A program made the position numbers and the translations under genes. Below, piece by piece: positions 48,100 to 59,406 of a stretch of 64,000 nt of DNA. Each line of letters opens with the position of its first letter. Positions within the stretch are counted from its first letter, which is position 1. The stretch spans positions 115,158,746 through 115,222,745 of the forward strand of contig CM057826.1 in NCBI GenBank assembly GCA_030068075.1, in the 5' to 3' direction. The notes below the pieces were generated by a model. The model was not told the origin of the DNA and ran no database searches. It worked only from the letters and a program-made list of their open reading frames with translations. This stretch comes from Paguma larvata (Eukaryota; Chordata; Mammalia; Carnivora; Viverridae).

Positions 48100-48255
48100 A
48101 AACAATTTTTTAATGTTTATTTACTTTTGAGAGAGAGGGGAGGGAGGGTCAGAGAGAGAAGGAGCTGCAGAATCCGAAGCTGAGGCGTCAGCATGGAGCC
48201 TGATGGGGCATGAACCATGAGATCGTGACCTAAGCCAAAGTCAGATGTTTGTTAA
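48100..48255 (-). mobile_element. CAN-SINE lacking its tRNA-related head
   Basis: CAATTTTTTAATGTTTATTT, a GA-rich tract and GAGATCGTGACCTAAGCC are present. The sequence stops after AAAGTCAGATGTTTG, so the terminal head with the A box is missing. It begins about 220 bp upstream of exon A in transcript order. Confidence 0.8.
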
Positions 48256-48319
48256 AAGAACAAACTTATGTGTGTATATAAATTAAAAAGAAAAAAAAAA
48301 GAAAAATTATAAATAGTTA

Positions 48320-48500
48320 CAATCATTAAGCATTTACTGTGAACCAAGCAAGGTGCTGAGCAATTCACATGTATTATCTCGAATTATCTATACAACGATT
48401 CTGATGGGCAGGAACTGTTATCACTGTATTATGGATGGAGAATTTCAAACTCAGAGAGGTTAACTAAGGTCTCATAGCTAGTAAGTGGCAAAGTCGGGGA
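48320..48500 (-). mobile_element. MIR fragment
   Basis: AGCATTTACTGTGAACC, AAGGTGCTGAGCAATTCAC, CAGAGAGGTTAACTAAGGTC and AGCTAGTAAGTGGCAAAGTC form a clear reverse MIR. Confidence 0.82.
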
Positions 48501-48714
48501 AAAAGATACATTATAAACTGTTAACTATTAACAATAGAAATGGGAGGGGTCACATTTTACTTTATAGATTTTGGAAATTTGAATGTCGTAAGGCATGTTG
48601 TAAGGAGAATATGCTACTTTCACCGAAATCATAAAAGCAAAGTGCTCCAATACAGAAAAAGGGAAAATACTCCAGTATAAAACAGACAATATGACGTATT
48701 GCAAGAGTCTGCAA

Positions 48715-48905
48715 GTTTCTTTCGTGAAGACTCAGAAAGTAAATATTACAGGCTTCGTAGGCCAAGGGACAAAATCAATATTATGTAGGTACTTGTTCAA
48801 GAAGAGAGATAACGAATCTCCACCAATTTTTAGTTGACAAAACTTAAAATACAGCAAGTTTTTGAAAAACAGATACAATATTCCTTGAGGTAAAAATCCC
48901 CATTA
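48715..48905 (+). mobile_element. MER5A-like fragment (tentative)
   Basis: CAGAAAGTAAATATTACAGG and CTTCGTAGGCCAAGGGACA resemble the forward MER5A start. The remainder is diverged. Confidence 0.45.
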
Positions 48906-49375
48906 GGGTTTCAAGGCTCTCTTTTCAGAAATGCTGGGCTTAATACCTCTAGAGGTTAAGTAAGTGGTTCTCAACCAAGACTGGCCACGTGGAGTATCTT
49001 TCCCAAGGAGTCTAATTTTTCGAAATGCAGATCCACCAACCAGAAGAACGAGGATTTATTTATTGGTTTTTACAAGGAGGATAACATAGGGCTTAATTAG
49101 GGGTCAAAGTTAATATTTCCCATCAAATCAATTCCAAATGTTCATCTATAAATGCCATGCTTAGTTCATGGGCAATAAAAAAAAAGAGCAAGTGACGTGC
49201 TGGGTTTGGCCCGTAGGGCACTCTGCCAATCCCTGATATGGTGGCATTATTAAGTAAGGTAAATCCTCTGCTTTGCGGGGTGGGGGGAGGGGAGGGAATC
49301 ATAGTTTTCCAAATCTTCCTTTGGTGATTATGATTCTGCATATACAAAAAGGCATAGGGTAAAGCTGGTCATAAG

Positions 49376-49430
49376 TATGCATGCATGCATGCATGCATGC
49401 ATGTATGTATCTACCTACCTACCTACCTAT
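49376..49430 (+). repeat. Compound (ATGC)n-(ACCT)n tetranucleotide repeat
   Basis: ATGCATGC units pass through two ATGT units into CTACCTACC units. The ATGC part is self-complementary and could form hairpins. Confidence 0.95.
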
Positions 49431-49873
49431 CCTTTCTAAGGGATTGTGATGGCTACTCATGGCTGAGAACCACTTTTAAGCTCTGGAAGTACTGAGCCAA
49501 GCACCTGTAAAAAGAAAGCCATGAAACCCTACAAGGGATTTTCACCTGCTAGCCAAGTATGGGTGGGAATGGCTGGTCAAGAGCTTTTCAACTGGGCCCC
49601 TCAGTTGCCTCGTGTGTTGGGGTAAAGCCATCATCCTGTCTGGGCCTCTACCTGTAAATTGAAGGAGTTGGCCAAGAAGGTTTTGAACGATCAAACTCTA
49701 AGTAAGACAAATCACTCCATTATTACTGATTTCCTAAAGAAGAATAAAGAGGCCCAGCCAGTATTCGAAAGTCAGGAGGATGAAAATTAAAGAAAAGGGT
49801 TTCTGTAGTTGAGGCAGATTGTGTGGTCAATGAAAGGGCATCAGTGTTTATGCTTAAAAGTTCTAAAGATTAG

Positions 49874-50066
49874 GGGTGCCTGGGTGGCTCAGTCAGTTGT
49901 GTCCAACTTCAGCTCAGGTCATGATCTCATGGTTTCAAGTTCAAGCCTAGTGTTGGGCTCTGTGCTGACAGCTGAGAGCCTGGAGTCTGCTTTGAATTCT
50001 GTGTCTCCTCTCTCTCTTCCCCTCTCGCAGTCTCTCAAAAATAAAATTAAAAAAAAAAAAAAAAAA
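49874..50066 (+). mobile_element. Feline-type CAN-SINE, antisense, long A-tail
   Basis: GGGTGCCTGGGTGGCTCAGT opens it. It ends in more than 20 As. Flanks AGTTCTAAAGATTAG and AGTTCCTGAGATTAG form an imperfect target-site duplication. It lies 2 kb upstream of exon A in transcript order. Confidence 0.94.
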
Positions 50067-50789
50067 AAAGTTCCTGAGATTAGGAGCCAAAAGCCTGTGA
50101 TCCTGGCACACGGCTTCTAGGAGGGAGGAAGACCAGGGCAACTGGCCATCAGTGCACAGTAGAGAAGGTAGGGAGAGGACCCTGGGGCAGAGAGGCAGCA
50201 AGGCCTGCAGGATGTTGTCACCTGTGAGTGAAGCAGGTAACCTTCACTAATCTTACAAAGCACGGTAAGGGAAGTGCCAGCGAAGAGATTCTATTTGCCA
50301 AGTTTTTTTTTCGGTCACCCCTGATCAATTCATTCTGCCCATTACACTTAAACATTCTATCCAAGAAAAACTAGCTCCTGTTTATAAGCAGCAAAATCCA
50401 GAAAGAATAACAAAATGCAAGGCTTTTAGCCCTCCTTAATTAGGAGGAGAATTAGCACCAAATTACTTTCCTTTAAGCTTTCCTGGGTCTCAGGAGGCCC
50501 TTGCCTGCATCACCCAAGCAGTCCCCGAATTGGAGAGGCGTGATCAACGAGCTGAAGGTGCCAGAAACATGTGCCGCCCGATCCTTTGAGGCCAGGCCAT
50601 TAATCTCTGTCTCGTTTGGTAAATGAGCCAAAGAGAATGAGTTTTGAAATAAAGCTAACAAACCATGCCTGCCAGAGCTGTGTGCCTACATGGCCTCCCA
50701 AGGAAGGCCCCGGGTAGGGGAGCAGCCTCACCATCACACAGGCCAGATGGCGGCACGGTAAGGGCGCTAAGAGGCAACGGCTTTGTTGA

Positions 50790-50940
50790 ACTTACCAAGT
50801 ATCACACACATCACTGAATCCTTCTAACCACCATATGGCCTATGTACTAGCCTTATTCCCATTTTACAGACGTGAAACCTGAGGCCCAGAGAGGTTACGG
50901 TCTGCCCAAGGACAGAGAGCCAGCGGGAGGCTTACTATTC
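50790..50940 (-). mobile_element. MIR fragment
   Basis: CCCATTTTACAGACGTGAAA, CCTGAGGCCCAGAGAGGTTA and CTGCCCAAGGACAGAG are a well-preserved reverse MIR core. Confidence 0.82.
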
Positions 50941-51115
50941 TATCTTGCCTCTAAAGGGAGGTTACAATATTCGTTCACTTGTCCCAGCAGTAGCAAAGGC
51001 ACATGACTATCGAGCAAAACCAGTCGTCTATGGTTCACAAATACCTCCCATACTGCCACGAGGTAAGGGCATGCAATTCACCCTTTAGAAACACAGCCTG
51101 TTCCGGGGAAATCTT

Positions 51116-51167
51116 TTTTATTATTATCACTCAAGTATAATTAACATACAGTGTTGGATTAGTTTCA
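51116..51167 (-). mobile_element. Very short (about 52 bp) L1 3' insertion
   Basis: TTTTATTATTATCACTCAAG, then TATAATTAACATACAG and GTTGGATTAGTTTCA, is the reverse complement of the L1 terminus, as at 26757. GGGAAATCTT and GGGAAACCTT flank it. Confidence 0.7.
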
Positions 51168-51439
51168 AGGGAAACCTTCTTCTAGAGATCTCATGGTTAC
51201 CCACTAATCTTTAGACTGAAGCACAGAGTAAGGACAGCTTCCTGAACTAAAAGGTCTCTCTGGCCATGGCCTCTCTCTTTTAACTGATTACCAGAATTAT
51301 ATCAGTTTATAAGCTTTCGAGTAAGCTTCTCAAGAGACTTTGTCTTGAAAGGACGGAACGTAACTGTCCTGGATCAACTCACGGGGACATGAGTCACTCA
51401 ACAGTTCGTGAATTAAGGCTCCGAGGAAGGCTCGATCGG

Positions 51440-51580
51440 TTAACATGCTTTCTCAAATCACTTACCATCTCTAAACCACAACCTTGCCACCTGCAAAAGG
51501 AGGATATTAACATTCCCTACCCCTTACGGGTGCTGTGAAAATTAAATGAGATACTAAACATCCAATATTTAACACAATTC
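51440..51580 (+). mobile_element. MIR fragment
   Basis: ACCATCTCTAAACCACAACC, AAAAGGAGGATATTAACATT and TGCTGTGAAAATTAAATGAG follow the forward MIR. Confidence 0.65.
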
Positions 51581-51894
51581 CACGTCGCACTGAGCATTCC
51601 ATGAAGATGAAATTTCACCACTATCACTATCATCCTTCTCCTTCCTTCCCTGCACACTTACCCCACCTTGGCATAAAAGGCTAAGGATGGGACTGTCGTT
51701 TGAGGGATCCAGTGACACTGGGCAGGTCTGTCCAGCATTTTAATTCAACTGAAACTAATTAAAGGACTAAAGGCAAGGAATTAAAAGTCTGATCTAAAGC
51801 CAACATTTAGACCAACAGGTTCTCAATGTTTTTAATAGCAGTCAACTATAAAAGTACCCACCTACCACCAATGTCTTGTTCAACCACATTTTCA

Positions 51895-52055
51895 CCATGA
51901 ATTATGTGTCATGCACCATACTAAGCATTTAGATGAATTACTTTAATTCATCCTGAAGCCTAAAGAGCACTACTAATACCTATACTTTATACCGTTATGT
52001 AGGTTAAATAACACTCTGAAGGTTACAAAGCTAGCAAGTGGCAGAATCCTCTAGA
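51895..52055 (-). mobile_element. MIR fragment
   Basis: ATGCACCATACTAAGCATTT, TTTAATTCATCCTGAAGCC and TTACAAAGCTAGCAAGTGGC follow the reverse MIR. Confidence 0.75.
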
Positions 52056-53962
52056 AAAGATTCTGTGCTTAACCACAACCTCATGCAACTTCCCCACTCA
52101 GTCCCCGTTCCAAGTGAAGAAAAAAAAAAACAAACCTTAGCAATTAACTAAGAACTCAAAAGAAGCTAGGCAGTAATTAAAGTGGCAACAATACAACCAT
52201 TATGTAAGAACAAAATTTCCACCCAATTTAAACATAGCTGTAATTCTACCAACTTCCAATTAATACAAGTATAGCAGTCAATGAAAACCACAACCAGCCT
52301 GAGACACTTTAGGATGCCCCAAACACATCCTTCCCTGAACCTCTGAGCACATACACAGAGAACGTGCCAAGGGCTGTGTGGCAGATTTCTGAGCACAGCC
52401 CCACGCTGGAATCCTGGTGGATCTCCATCAAGAGGCTCAATTCAGAAACTTCTAAGAGACGCTCCTGAGCAGTTACTAGTAAGATAGCTTTGGTCTGCGG
52501 AATGCCACCCGATAACTGACATGCATTTTTATATTAAGGGGAGACACCCTTCTCACGGCGGGCCCCAAGCTGTATTTGGGAAAGCTTTGAGAAGGACTGT
52601 TTGAATCTTAAGCATGGGGAGTAAACCCAGTCTGAAGAGCTTGCAGTAACAAAGGACGTGTCTCAACTGTCTCCAGAGGGGCCAGAGCTCCAGGGGCTCG
52701 GGGCCGGAGCTCCCTCCTTCTCACATTAGAAGTGTGCCTCTCATCGCCCCAGCCTGAGGCGCTGGAGAAAATCAAGTCAAACGGCTGCTGCTTTTCTGTT
52801 TCTCGCCTAGCAACGCTCTGTTCGGCTCGCCCTGGCCACTCTTACCAGGACTGCATTTGCTGGCTGAGGGAGGCTCTCTGCAAAGTGAAGCCAATTAACA
52901 TCTGTCTGATGGCTCTTCCCAAGGACTTACTCCTGAACAAATGCGAACACCTTGCTCTTGCCCCTTGCAGAATTACTTGTGAAGAGGGTTCAGTAACTAG
53001 AAGATAGCAGGCCACTCAGTAACTATTGATTAGATGAACGGTTTTTGAGGAGAAGAATCAAAGACTGAATTTTTTTAAAATCCTCATGTTGGAGTTGATG
53101 AGGACAATGCATCAATGCACTGACCAGACAGAAAAGTCAGCTGGATCGCTGCTGAGGGACGGGATAGCATTCTTCCAAACATCTGGCAAATGCTCCAGGA
53201 GTCTGCGCTAGAGAGGAATGAAAATGTACCACTCAGGGCTTATTACAAGGCAATATAAAGCAGATTTACATTATTTGGCTTAATTTGAGGCTTTGAAAGC
53301 TCCTCACAGAGCCATCTGTTTTCTCTGCTCAGTGTTAGCGCTACACCCAACAGGTGTCAATAAATTGTTGCTACAAGTTTCAGTGTCTATGGCGTCACCA
53401 GGAACTTGTGAAATGCAGAGGAAGGAGTTACTCTGCCTTGTAGTACTAAGTCTCTCTGTGCCTATGCAACAGAGGCACCTCGGGCTCAGGCAGTCTCTTG
53501 GAAAATGGCCCAGCAAACGATGACCAAAAGGCTGTGTTCCTGAAGCCAAGTGAATAGAGAATCTGATGGCCCCCTGAGCCTTTCTGCTTACAAACACACC
53601 AGTGAACACAAATGACTGATTGCTGTTCAACAAAATTATGACAATGATGATGCAAAAATAAACTTTCTTTCCCATTCGTTCCCTGCTGCTTTGGACTCAA
53701 GGATACAGCGGCATTATTTCTTGCGCAACTCCTCAGTAAGACGGGGGAAAATAAAGTGCTCTGGACACCTGCTGCTCCTCCTAGCGTCCAGGCCCCACGT
53801 GGATGCCACTCTCATTCCCCTGGGGCAGCCGCCAGACCCAGACGACCAATTCCATCAGCATCATATTCCTTGTATCTATTCCTCACCCCCATTTCTGTTT
53901 CTACTGCCTTCGGTCAGGTTTTGGCATCTTGTCAGCACTCTGACAGTGGCCTTCTCCCTGGT

Positions 53963-54186
53963 CTTTTTTTTTTTTTTTTTAATAACATTTATTTATTTAT
54001 GAGAGACATAGAGACAGAGTATGAGTGGGGGAAGGGCAGAGAGAGAGGGAGAGGCAGAATCCGAAGCAGGCTCCAGGCTCTGAGCCGTCAGCACAGAGCC
54101 CGATGTGGGACTCGAACTCACAGACCATGAGATCATGACCTGACCCAAAGTCGGCCGCTTAACCGACTGAGCCACCCAGGCGCCCC
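53963..54186 (-). mobile_element. Feline-type CAN-SINE, low divergence
   Basis: A poly-T start, AACATTTATTTATTTATGAG, GTGGGGGAAGGGCAGAGAGA and the end AACCGACTGAGCCACCCAGG closely match the feline consensus. It is full length and probably young. Confidence 0.95.
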
Positions 54187-54669
54187 TACTCCGCTCTTCT
54201 TCGGCTCCTACCCGGCATACGCATTGCTACTGCAAGATGCATTTCCCTCAACCACAGCTCTGGCTGTAGACAAGCCTTCGAGACATCACGATATTAGACT
54301 TCAAATACTCAAAGGGCTGTAGGGCAGAAGAAGAGGAAGACTTACGACTCTGAACAGAGAGGCAGGGTGGAGTCCTAGGAAGGCAGATTTCAGCGGGATA
54401 TAAATAACCGACAGTTAGGAGCTCTTCATGGTCCACCAAAGCAGGAAGACTGGCTCAACGTCATTGTGACATACAAGACTAAACTCCACTTCATCTAGAA
54501 GGCGGCCCTGGGCATTTCTGGGCTGACAAGTGCAGCGTCATCTGAGGGTGAAATTATTGTGAGCCTTTCCTGCCTCCTGCACAAGCCTTCAAATTCCAGG
54601 GTGGGGGAAGGGGCCCAGGCTCAGATGCAGGTGGGTGGTGGCCAGAAAGTGCTGCGGCCCCGGGCCATG

Positions 54670-54830
54670 GCCTTCTACCACATTTTAGCTATGTGCCTTC
54701 ATCTGGTGATTTGCCATTTCTGACTATGTTTTATTACTGTAAATTAGGGCTAAATAATACTCTGATGGGGTATTGGGAGAATTGAAATAACCTCCCAGTG
54801 CCCTCCAAGTACTCAAAAACGCTATTTCCC
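54670..54830 (+). mobile_element. MIR fragment (tentative)
   Basis: TTAGCTATGTGCCTTCATCT and AATTAGGGCTAAATAATACT resemble the forward MIR, with divergence. Confidence 0.5.
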
Positions 54831-55852
54831 TTTCTGCTACTGCTACAAAGGTTCCCTGACTTCACAGCTGCAGGCCACCCTGTTGTTTCGGCCTGTCCCG
54901 GCTCTGACCGTCTATTCTAAGCAACTTAATACTTGAGAATATAAATTCTCCTTTTCCAATATTTGTAATCTGCAAATAAATCCCCGATGACCAGTGCTGT
55001 CTTGCACTTCTATAGGGATCCACCTGGCATCTAACATGTTACTGGGCGTATGTTCAGGGTCTGAGAAGTCACTCCTGATTGAGGGACAAGGAGCTTATGA
55101 CAAAGGAAGAACATTCTTCCAGTCATTTTTGGTGGGTTAGAAGTGGGTCATAAGGATCCTGAGGAGGAAATGATCTTTTTAGTGATGCTTTCACATTTTC
55201 AGTGTCACCGGCCCTTAAGGCACTTCCCTGTGAGAAACCTCAAATCAAGCTCACATAATTTTGAAGGAAAGGGTGCAACAGTTCCTCCCGGAGCATCTAG
55301 GTGGTCAGTCACACCCAGATCCCCAGTCAAGGGGTGGGCCATCTATGTTAACCTGTTTCTGGTCCTAGTGAATTAAGTGGGAGGGCAAGGTTTCTGGAAT
55401 TGCTAACACTGATTGCTAGGAGGCCTCCTCCTCCCCCACAGCACTGTGATTGGAGTGTTATATAAACACTGTTGCCATAGTTATAATTCAGGAAGCTTTG
55501 TTGTTTGACCTCAAGAAAAACTCAACCTCAAATCAGGATAACACTGCCTCTCTAGACCACAATAGACCATCAGAGGGTAGGACCTGCCAAATTCCTTCAA
55601 GCTTCTAGAAGGAACTACTGTATTTTGAGTAACAAGCGAGCAACAAGAAGAGGAAACGCTGCAACATTATGCAATTTCCTTGCATTTCATATTCAGAAAT
55701 CCTGAAAACCCCTATAAGCAACTTCCCTAGCTTTCAACCCAAGATTGGAGTCACAGCCAATACAAACAAACCTGGATGCGAAAGAGGAAAAATGAAATCT
55801 AAGTAACGTCCAAGTAAGAAAAGTATTTCAGGAAAATTTTAAGGGCAACAGA

Positions 55853-55879
55853 AACACACACACACACACACACACACAC
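55853..55879 (+). repeat. (CA)n microsatellite
   Basis: About thirteen uninterrupted CA units. Confidence 0.97.
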
Positions 55880-57035
55880 GCTCACTCGATATCAAATGCA
55901 CACATTAAGTAGATGGCGTATGAGCTGACACGTATATAGGATGTGGTCAGATCACAGTGTGAGGAGTCTTCTGCCTTTCACATTTCCGGGCTTCACACGG
56001 ACGTAACATTAAAAAGTAGGTATGAACCCACCAGCCCCAACAGCATGAAACTTCTACCGCCCCATTCGCCAGGCACAAATTGCAATCTTCAACAGAGAAT
56101 GTCCTTCTGTGTTCCTGTGCCCCCCTCGCACCCCTTCCATGCCTTTGGAAAGAGTGGCAAAGCTCCAGCAGCAGGAGACGGAAACTGGTTCTTTTGTGCT
56201 TTGGAAACTGCACGAGAAATTCTTCGGTACAGTACACATGATCCCAAAGCAGGAGCCTGTGACATTCTGCTGCCAGAGCAGGGCCCTGCCTGAGAGAAAG
56301 GACCGCCAGACAGTGAGTCACTGTACAAAATTCACTCCTTTCAACGTCCAGTCCCTTTGTCCTTCAGACAACTTCGAGCAAGTGGCATTGACCCTGATCT
56401 GATTAATCCCGGCACTGCCTCTTTGAGAGGCAGGAGGCAAATCTGTCCAAAACAGACGCAAGTGACTTCTTTCCTGGACACAGACATACGGGTCCCCTCC
56501 TAAATCTAGGAAAAACCCTGATGTCAACTCAGCATATGCAGCAAGGGGTTCTGGGAATATGCACTTTGATTTTCTTGCTCCGAGCTGGTAGGGAGGAGAT
56601 CCCTACCACCATGACATAAGCCATCTCTGTATTTCCCTGTAAATAAATGGTGTTTGCAAACTGAAAGGGTAGAATCTAGAATCCTTTCTGGTTCTGTAGA
56701 GATTAAAAGTTGTTAGACTGGGCCCTTTCTTATCTCCAGACAGTGTCGAAGGGAGGAGTTTTATCAAGATTCTACAGGATTTCCTGCACAATGACTGGAG
56801 TAAAGGATAAGGCTGGACCATCAGAGCCCTCAGAAATAATGCTTTGTGTTTTGGTTACCCACAGTGCTCACTCACTGTTCCTGAGGCAAGTGTACCCTGC
56901 TCTCCTTCTAAGGGTCCACATCTCTCCCTCATGTCACTTGTGACTCTGTGGGGTCGACGGACAGTATGACTTAGGCCAGGTCAGCCAGAAAGCATATTCA
57001 TCTCTACTTTCAACACTGACTCTGAAAACTTGTTT

Positions 57036-57514
57036 TCTCTTTTAGAGAGAGAGAGCACTTGTACAAGCAGGAGAGAGAAGCAGATGGAGGGAGGGGGAGG
57101 GAGAGAAGGGGGGAGGGAAAGAAGGGGGAGAGGGAGAGAAGGGGGAAGGGAGAGAAGGGGGAGGGAGAGAAGGGGGGAGGGAGAGAAGGGGGAGGGGGAG
57201 GGAGAGAAGGGGGGAGGGCGAGAGAGAGAAGGGGGGAGGGGAGGGAGAGAAGGGGGAGGGGGAGGGAGAGAAAGGGGAGGGAGAGAAGGGGGAGGGGGAG
57301 GGAGAGAAAGGGGAGGGAGAGAAGGGGGAGGGGGAGGGAGAGGAGGGGGAGGGAGAAGGGGGAGGGGGAGGGAGAGGAGGGGGGGAGGAGGAGGGAGAGG
57401 GAAAATCTTAACCAGGCTCCACACTCAGCACACAGCCCAAATGGGGCTCCATCTCATGACCCTGGGATCATTATCTGAGGCAAAATCAAGAGCTGGACGC
57501 CACCCAGGCGCCCC
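57036..57514 (-). mobile_element. CAN-SINE swollen by a purine microsatellite
   Basis: The 3' part CTTAACCAGGCTCCACACTC, CATCTCATGACCCTGGGATC and CCACCCAGGCGCCCC is a reverse SINE body and head. The purine tract, usually 20-40 bp, occupies more than 300 bp, so the element is roughly twice normal length. Confidence 0.85.
57085..57402 (+). repeat. (GGGAGA)n / (GGAGGG)n purine tract
   Basis: About 318 bp are almost entirely G and A. Units such as GGGAGAGAAGGGGGA recur irregularly, with dozens of runs of three to six Gs. The gene strand is therefore a C/T tract. Open frames through it (Arg/Glu/Gly on plus, Pro/Leu/Ser on minus) are composition artefacts. Confidence 0.97.
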
Positions 57515-57799
57515 AATCTGACTTCCTTTTTTGATAAATTGTTGCAGACATCAGCACTTCTCATCTAAACGCTTGAGTACCCTTATCATTTACTAAAGTT
57601 CAATATTGGTTTATCAGTCTTTTTAAGGTAAAAGCTACCTACGAGGAAACGCGCAATTCTTACCTGACTTGTGATGATTTCATACATTCATGCCCTTTTT
57701 TTAAAAAGCCCTATCAAGGCAGAAACTTTTCTATCACCTCAGGCAGTTCCCTCAGGCCACTTGCAGTTTTACCTCCAAATCCTCCCCAGGACCCCCCCC

Positions 57800-57800
<1 letters not shown>

Positions 57801-57832
<32 letters not shown>
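57801..57832 (+). repeat. (AC)16 microsatellite
   Basis: Sixteen AC units follow a C-run. Confidence 0.97.
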
Positions 57833-57836
<4 letters not shown>

Positions 57837-57864
57837 GCAGGTGTGCAGTAACTGTTCTGTTATG

Positions 57865-58725
57865 GTTTTGCCTGTCCTTAAACACCATACAGATAGCGTC
57901 ATATGGTATACACTTTTTATGGCTATCTTATTTCCTCAGCGTAAAATTTTTGGGATTTATCCATGTTGTGGCATGAATCAATACTTCTGGTCTTGTTTAC
58001 GGCTGAGTATTATTTTATGAATCGACTATACCACTGTTTATTGATACTCCTGTTCACGGACACCAGATGTTCCCAGTCTTGGGCTATCATAAATTCAGAC
58101 ACTCCGAATGTTTTTGTACAAGTCTTTTTGAGGACATAGGCTTTCACTTCTCTTGTGTAAATAAACAGGAATGGAACCGCTCCGTTACAGGGCATGGATT
58201 TTCGTTATTAAACAAGACACTGCCAGTCTCTTTTCCAACACGGTTGTTTTACACTCCTACCAGTCCTGTCTGAGTGTCCTCGCTGTTCCACATCCTCACC
58301 AACACACGGTGCTGGCAGTCTTAATTTTAGCCATTCTGGTGGGTACACAGGAATATCTCACTGTGGTTTTAATTTGCACTTCCCTGATGACTGAGCCTTA
58401 TGAGCTCTGAATACATTCTCGATACAAGTCCTTTGTCAGATGTATGTTTTGCAAGTATTGTCTCCATTCTCTGGCTTGCCAATTGACTTTCTCAATGGTA
58501 CCTTTTGATAAGCACAAGTTTTTAGAGTCAAATATAAAGTCGACGTTTTCTTTTTTCTTTTTTGTAGAGGTATTGCTCTCTATATCCTATTTAAAAAACC
58601 TCTGCTAATGCCAGACAAGACAGAGATTTTGCACTATGTTTTCTTCTGGGAAATGTCAGAGTGACAGCTTCTATGTTTAAAGTTTATGATCCATCTTGAA
58701 TTAATTTCCTTAGTTTCCCTCGTTT
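57865..58725 (-). mobile_element. L1MA/L1MB-type 3' region, reverse oriented
   Basis: GGATTTATCCATGTTGTGGC, GTGTAAATAAACAGGAATGG, TTCTGGTGGGTACACAGG, TTAATTTGCACTTCCCTGAT and ATACAAGTCCTTTGTCAGAT occur in reverse L1 order over about 860 bp. Confidence 0.85.
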
Positions 58726-58951
58726 GTAAACATAAATAATAGGTGCTTAAGAGTCACAACCCAGATCTGAAACTCAATGCTTTAAAATACAAATTCAGTA
58801 ATGAGCAGCACTAATCACTCGCCCCCTAGAAAGCTGTCACACTGAGTTGTCCATATAACCTTTGGGGGTCCTCACAGTACCAACAAAACCGCTCTCTGCT
58901 CTCTACCCACTCGACTCACAGGACAAGGGGTAAGTAAATGAGCTCTATAAA

Positions 58952-58986
58952 GATCGATCGATCGATCGATCGACCTACCTACCTAG
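58952..58986 (+). repeat. Compound (GATC)n-(CTAC)n repeat
   Basis: Five GATC units lead into CGACCTACCTACC. The GATC part is a perfect palindrome series. Confidence 0.95.
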
Positions 58987-59059
58987 TCAAGCCTAACTTT
59001 CAGGGCACATGGCTAACCACATGGCTGCCTATGCACTTTAATATGAAGACGCAAGGAGT

Positions 59060-59180
59060 ACTGGAGCTGACAAGTGAGTGGTCTTGACTAGCCACTAACT
59101 TCCTGTGTGATCTTAATTAAGATTCTCCCTCTCTCTGGATCTTGATTTCCTAATCCATCAAAAGAGAGGCCTGAAACAAT
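59060..59180 (+). mobile_element. MIR fragment
   Basis: CTTGACTAGCCACTAACTTC, CTGTGTGATCTTAATTAAG and CTCTCTGGATCTTGATTTCC follow the forward MIR. Confidence 0.7.
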
Positions 59181-59406
59181 TTTTAAAAAGTTTTTTAATT
59201 TTCAGACTTAAAAATTCCAGACTCTCCCAATGCCTAACTTTTTCAATATTCCACCATCAAAAACGAGTCTTTTCAGTCCTGCGGGGCTCAAGGCTCCATT
59301 CACTTTACACCTTTTATACTACAATGGGAGGGTCGCAACGTTGTATCTTATCGGTAACACGCTAAACTGGAGTTTGCTGACAACTGGCTAAGAATGAGGT
59401 CTTGCT

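Noticed and set aside
53304..53675. 123-codon minus-strand open frame and overlapping frames on both strands
   Set aside because: Overlapping frames on both strands without similarity or splice context look like chance.
55943..56402. Cluster of overlapping frames of 97-124 codons on both strands
   Set aside because: Competing frames in the same DNA and no recognisable motif. GC content is locally higher, which lengthens chance frames.
57030..57521. Open frames of 163, 139 and 147 codons in the purine tract, both strands
   Set aside because: They come from stop-free G/A composition (Arg-Glu-Gly on one strand, Pro-Leu-Ser on the other) and lie in a SINE microsatellite.
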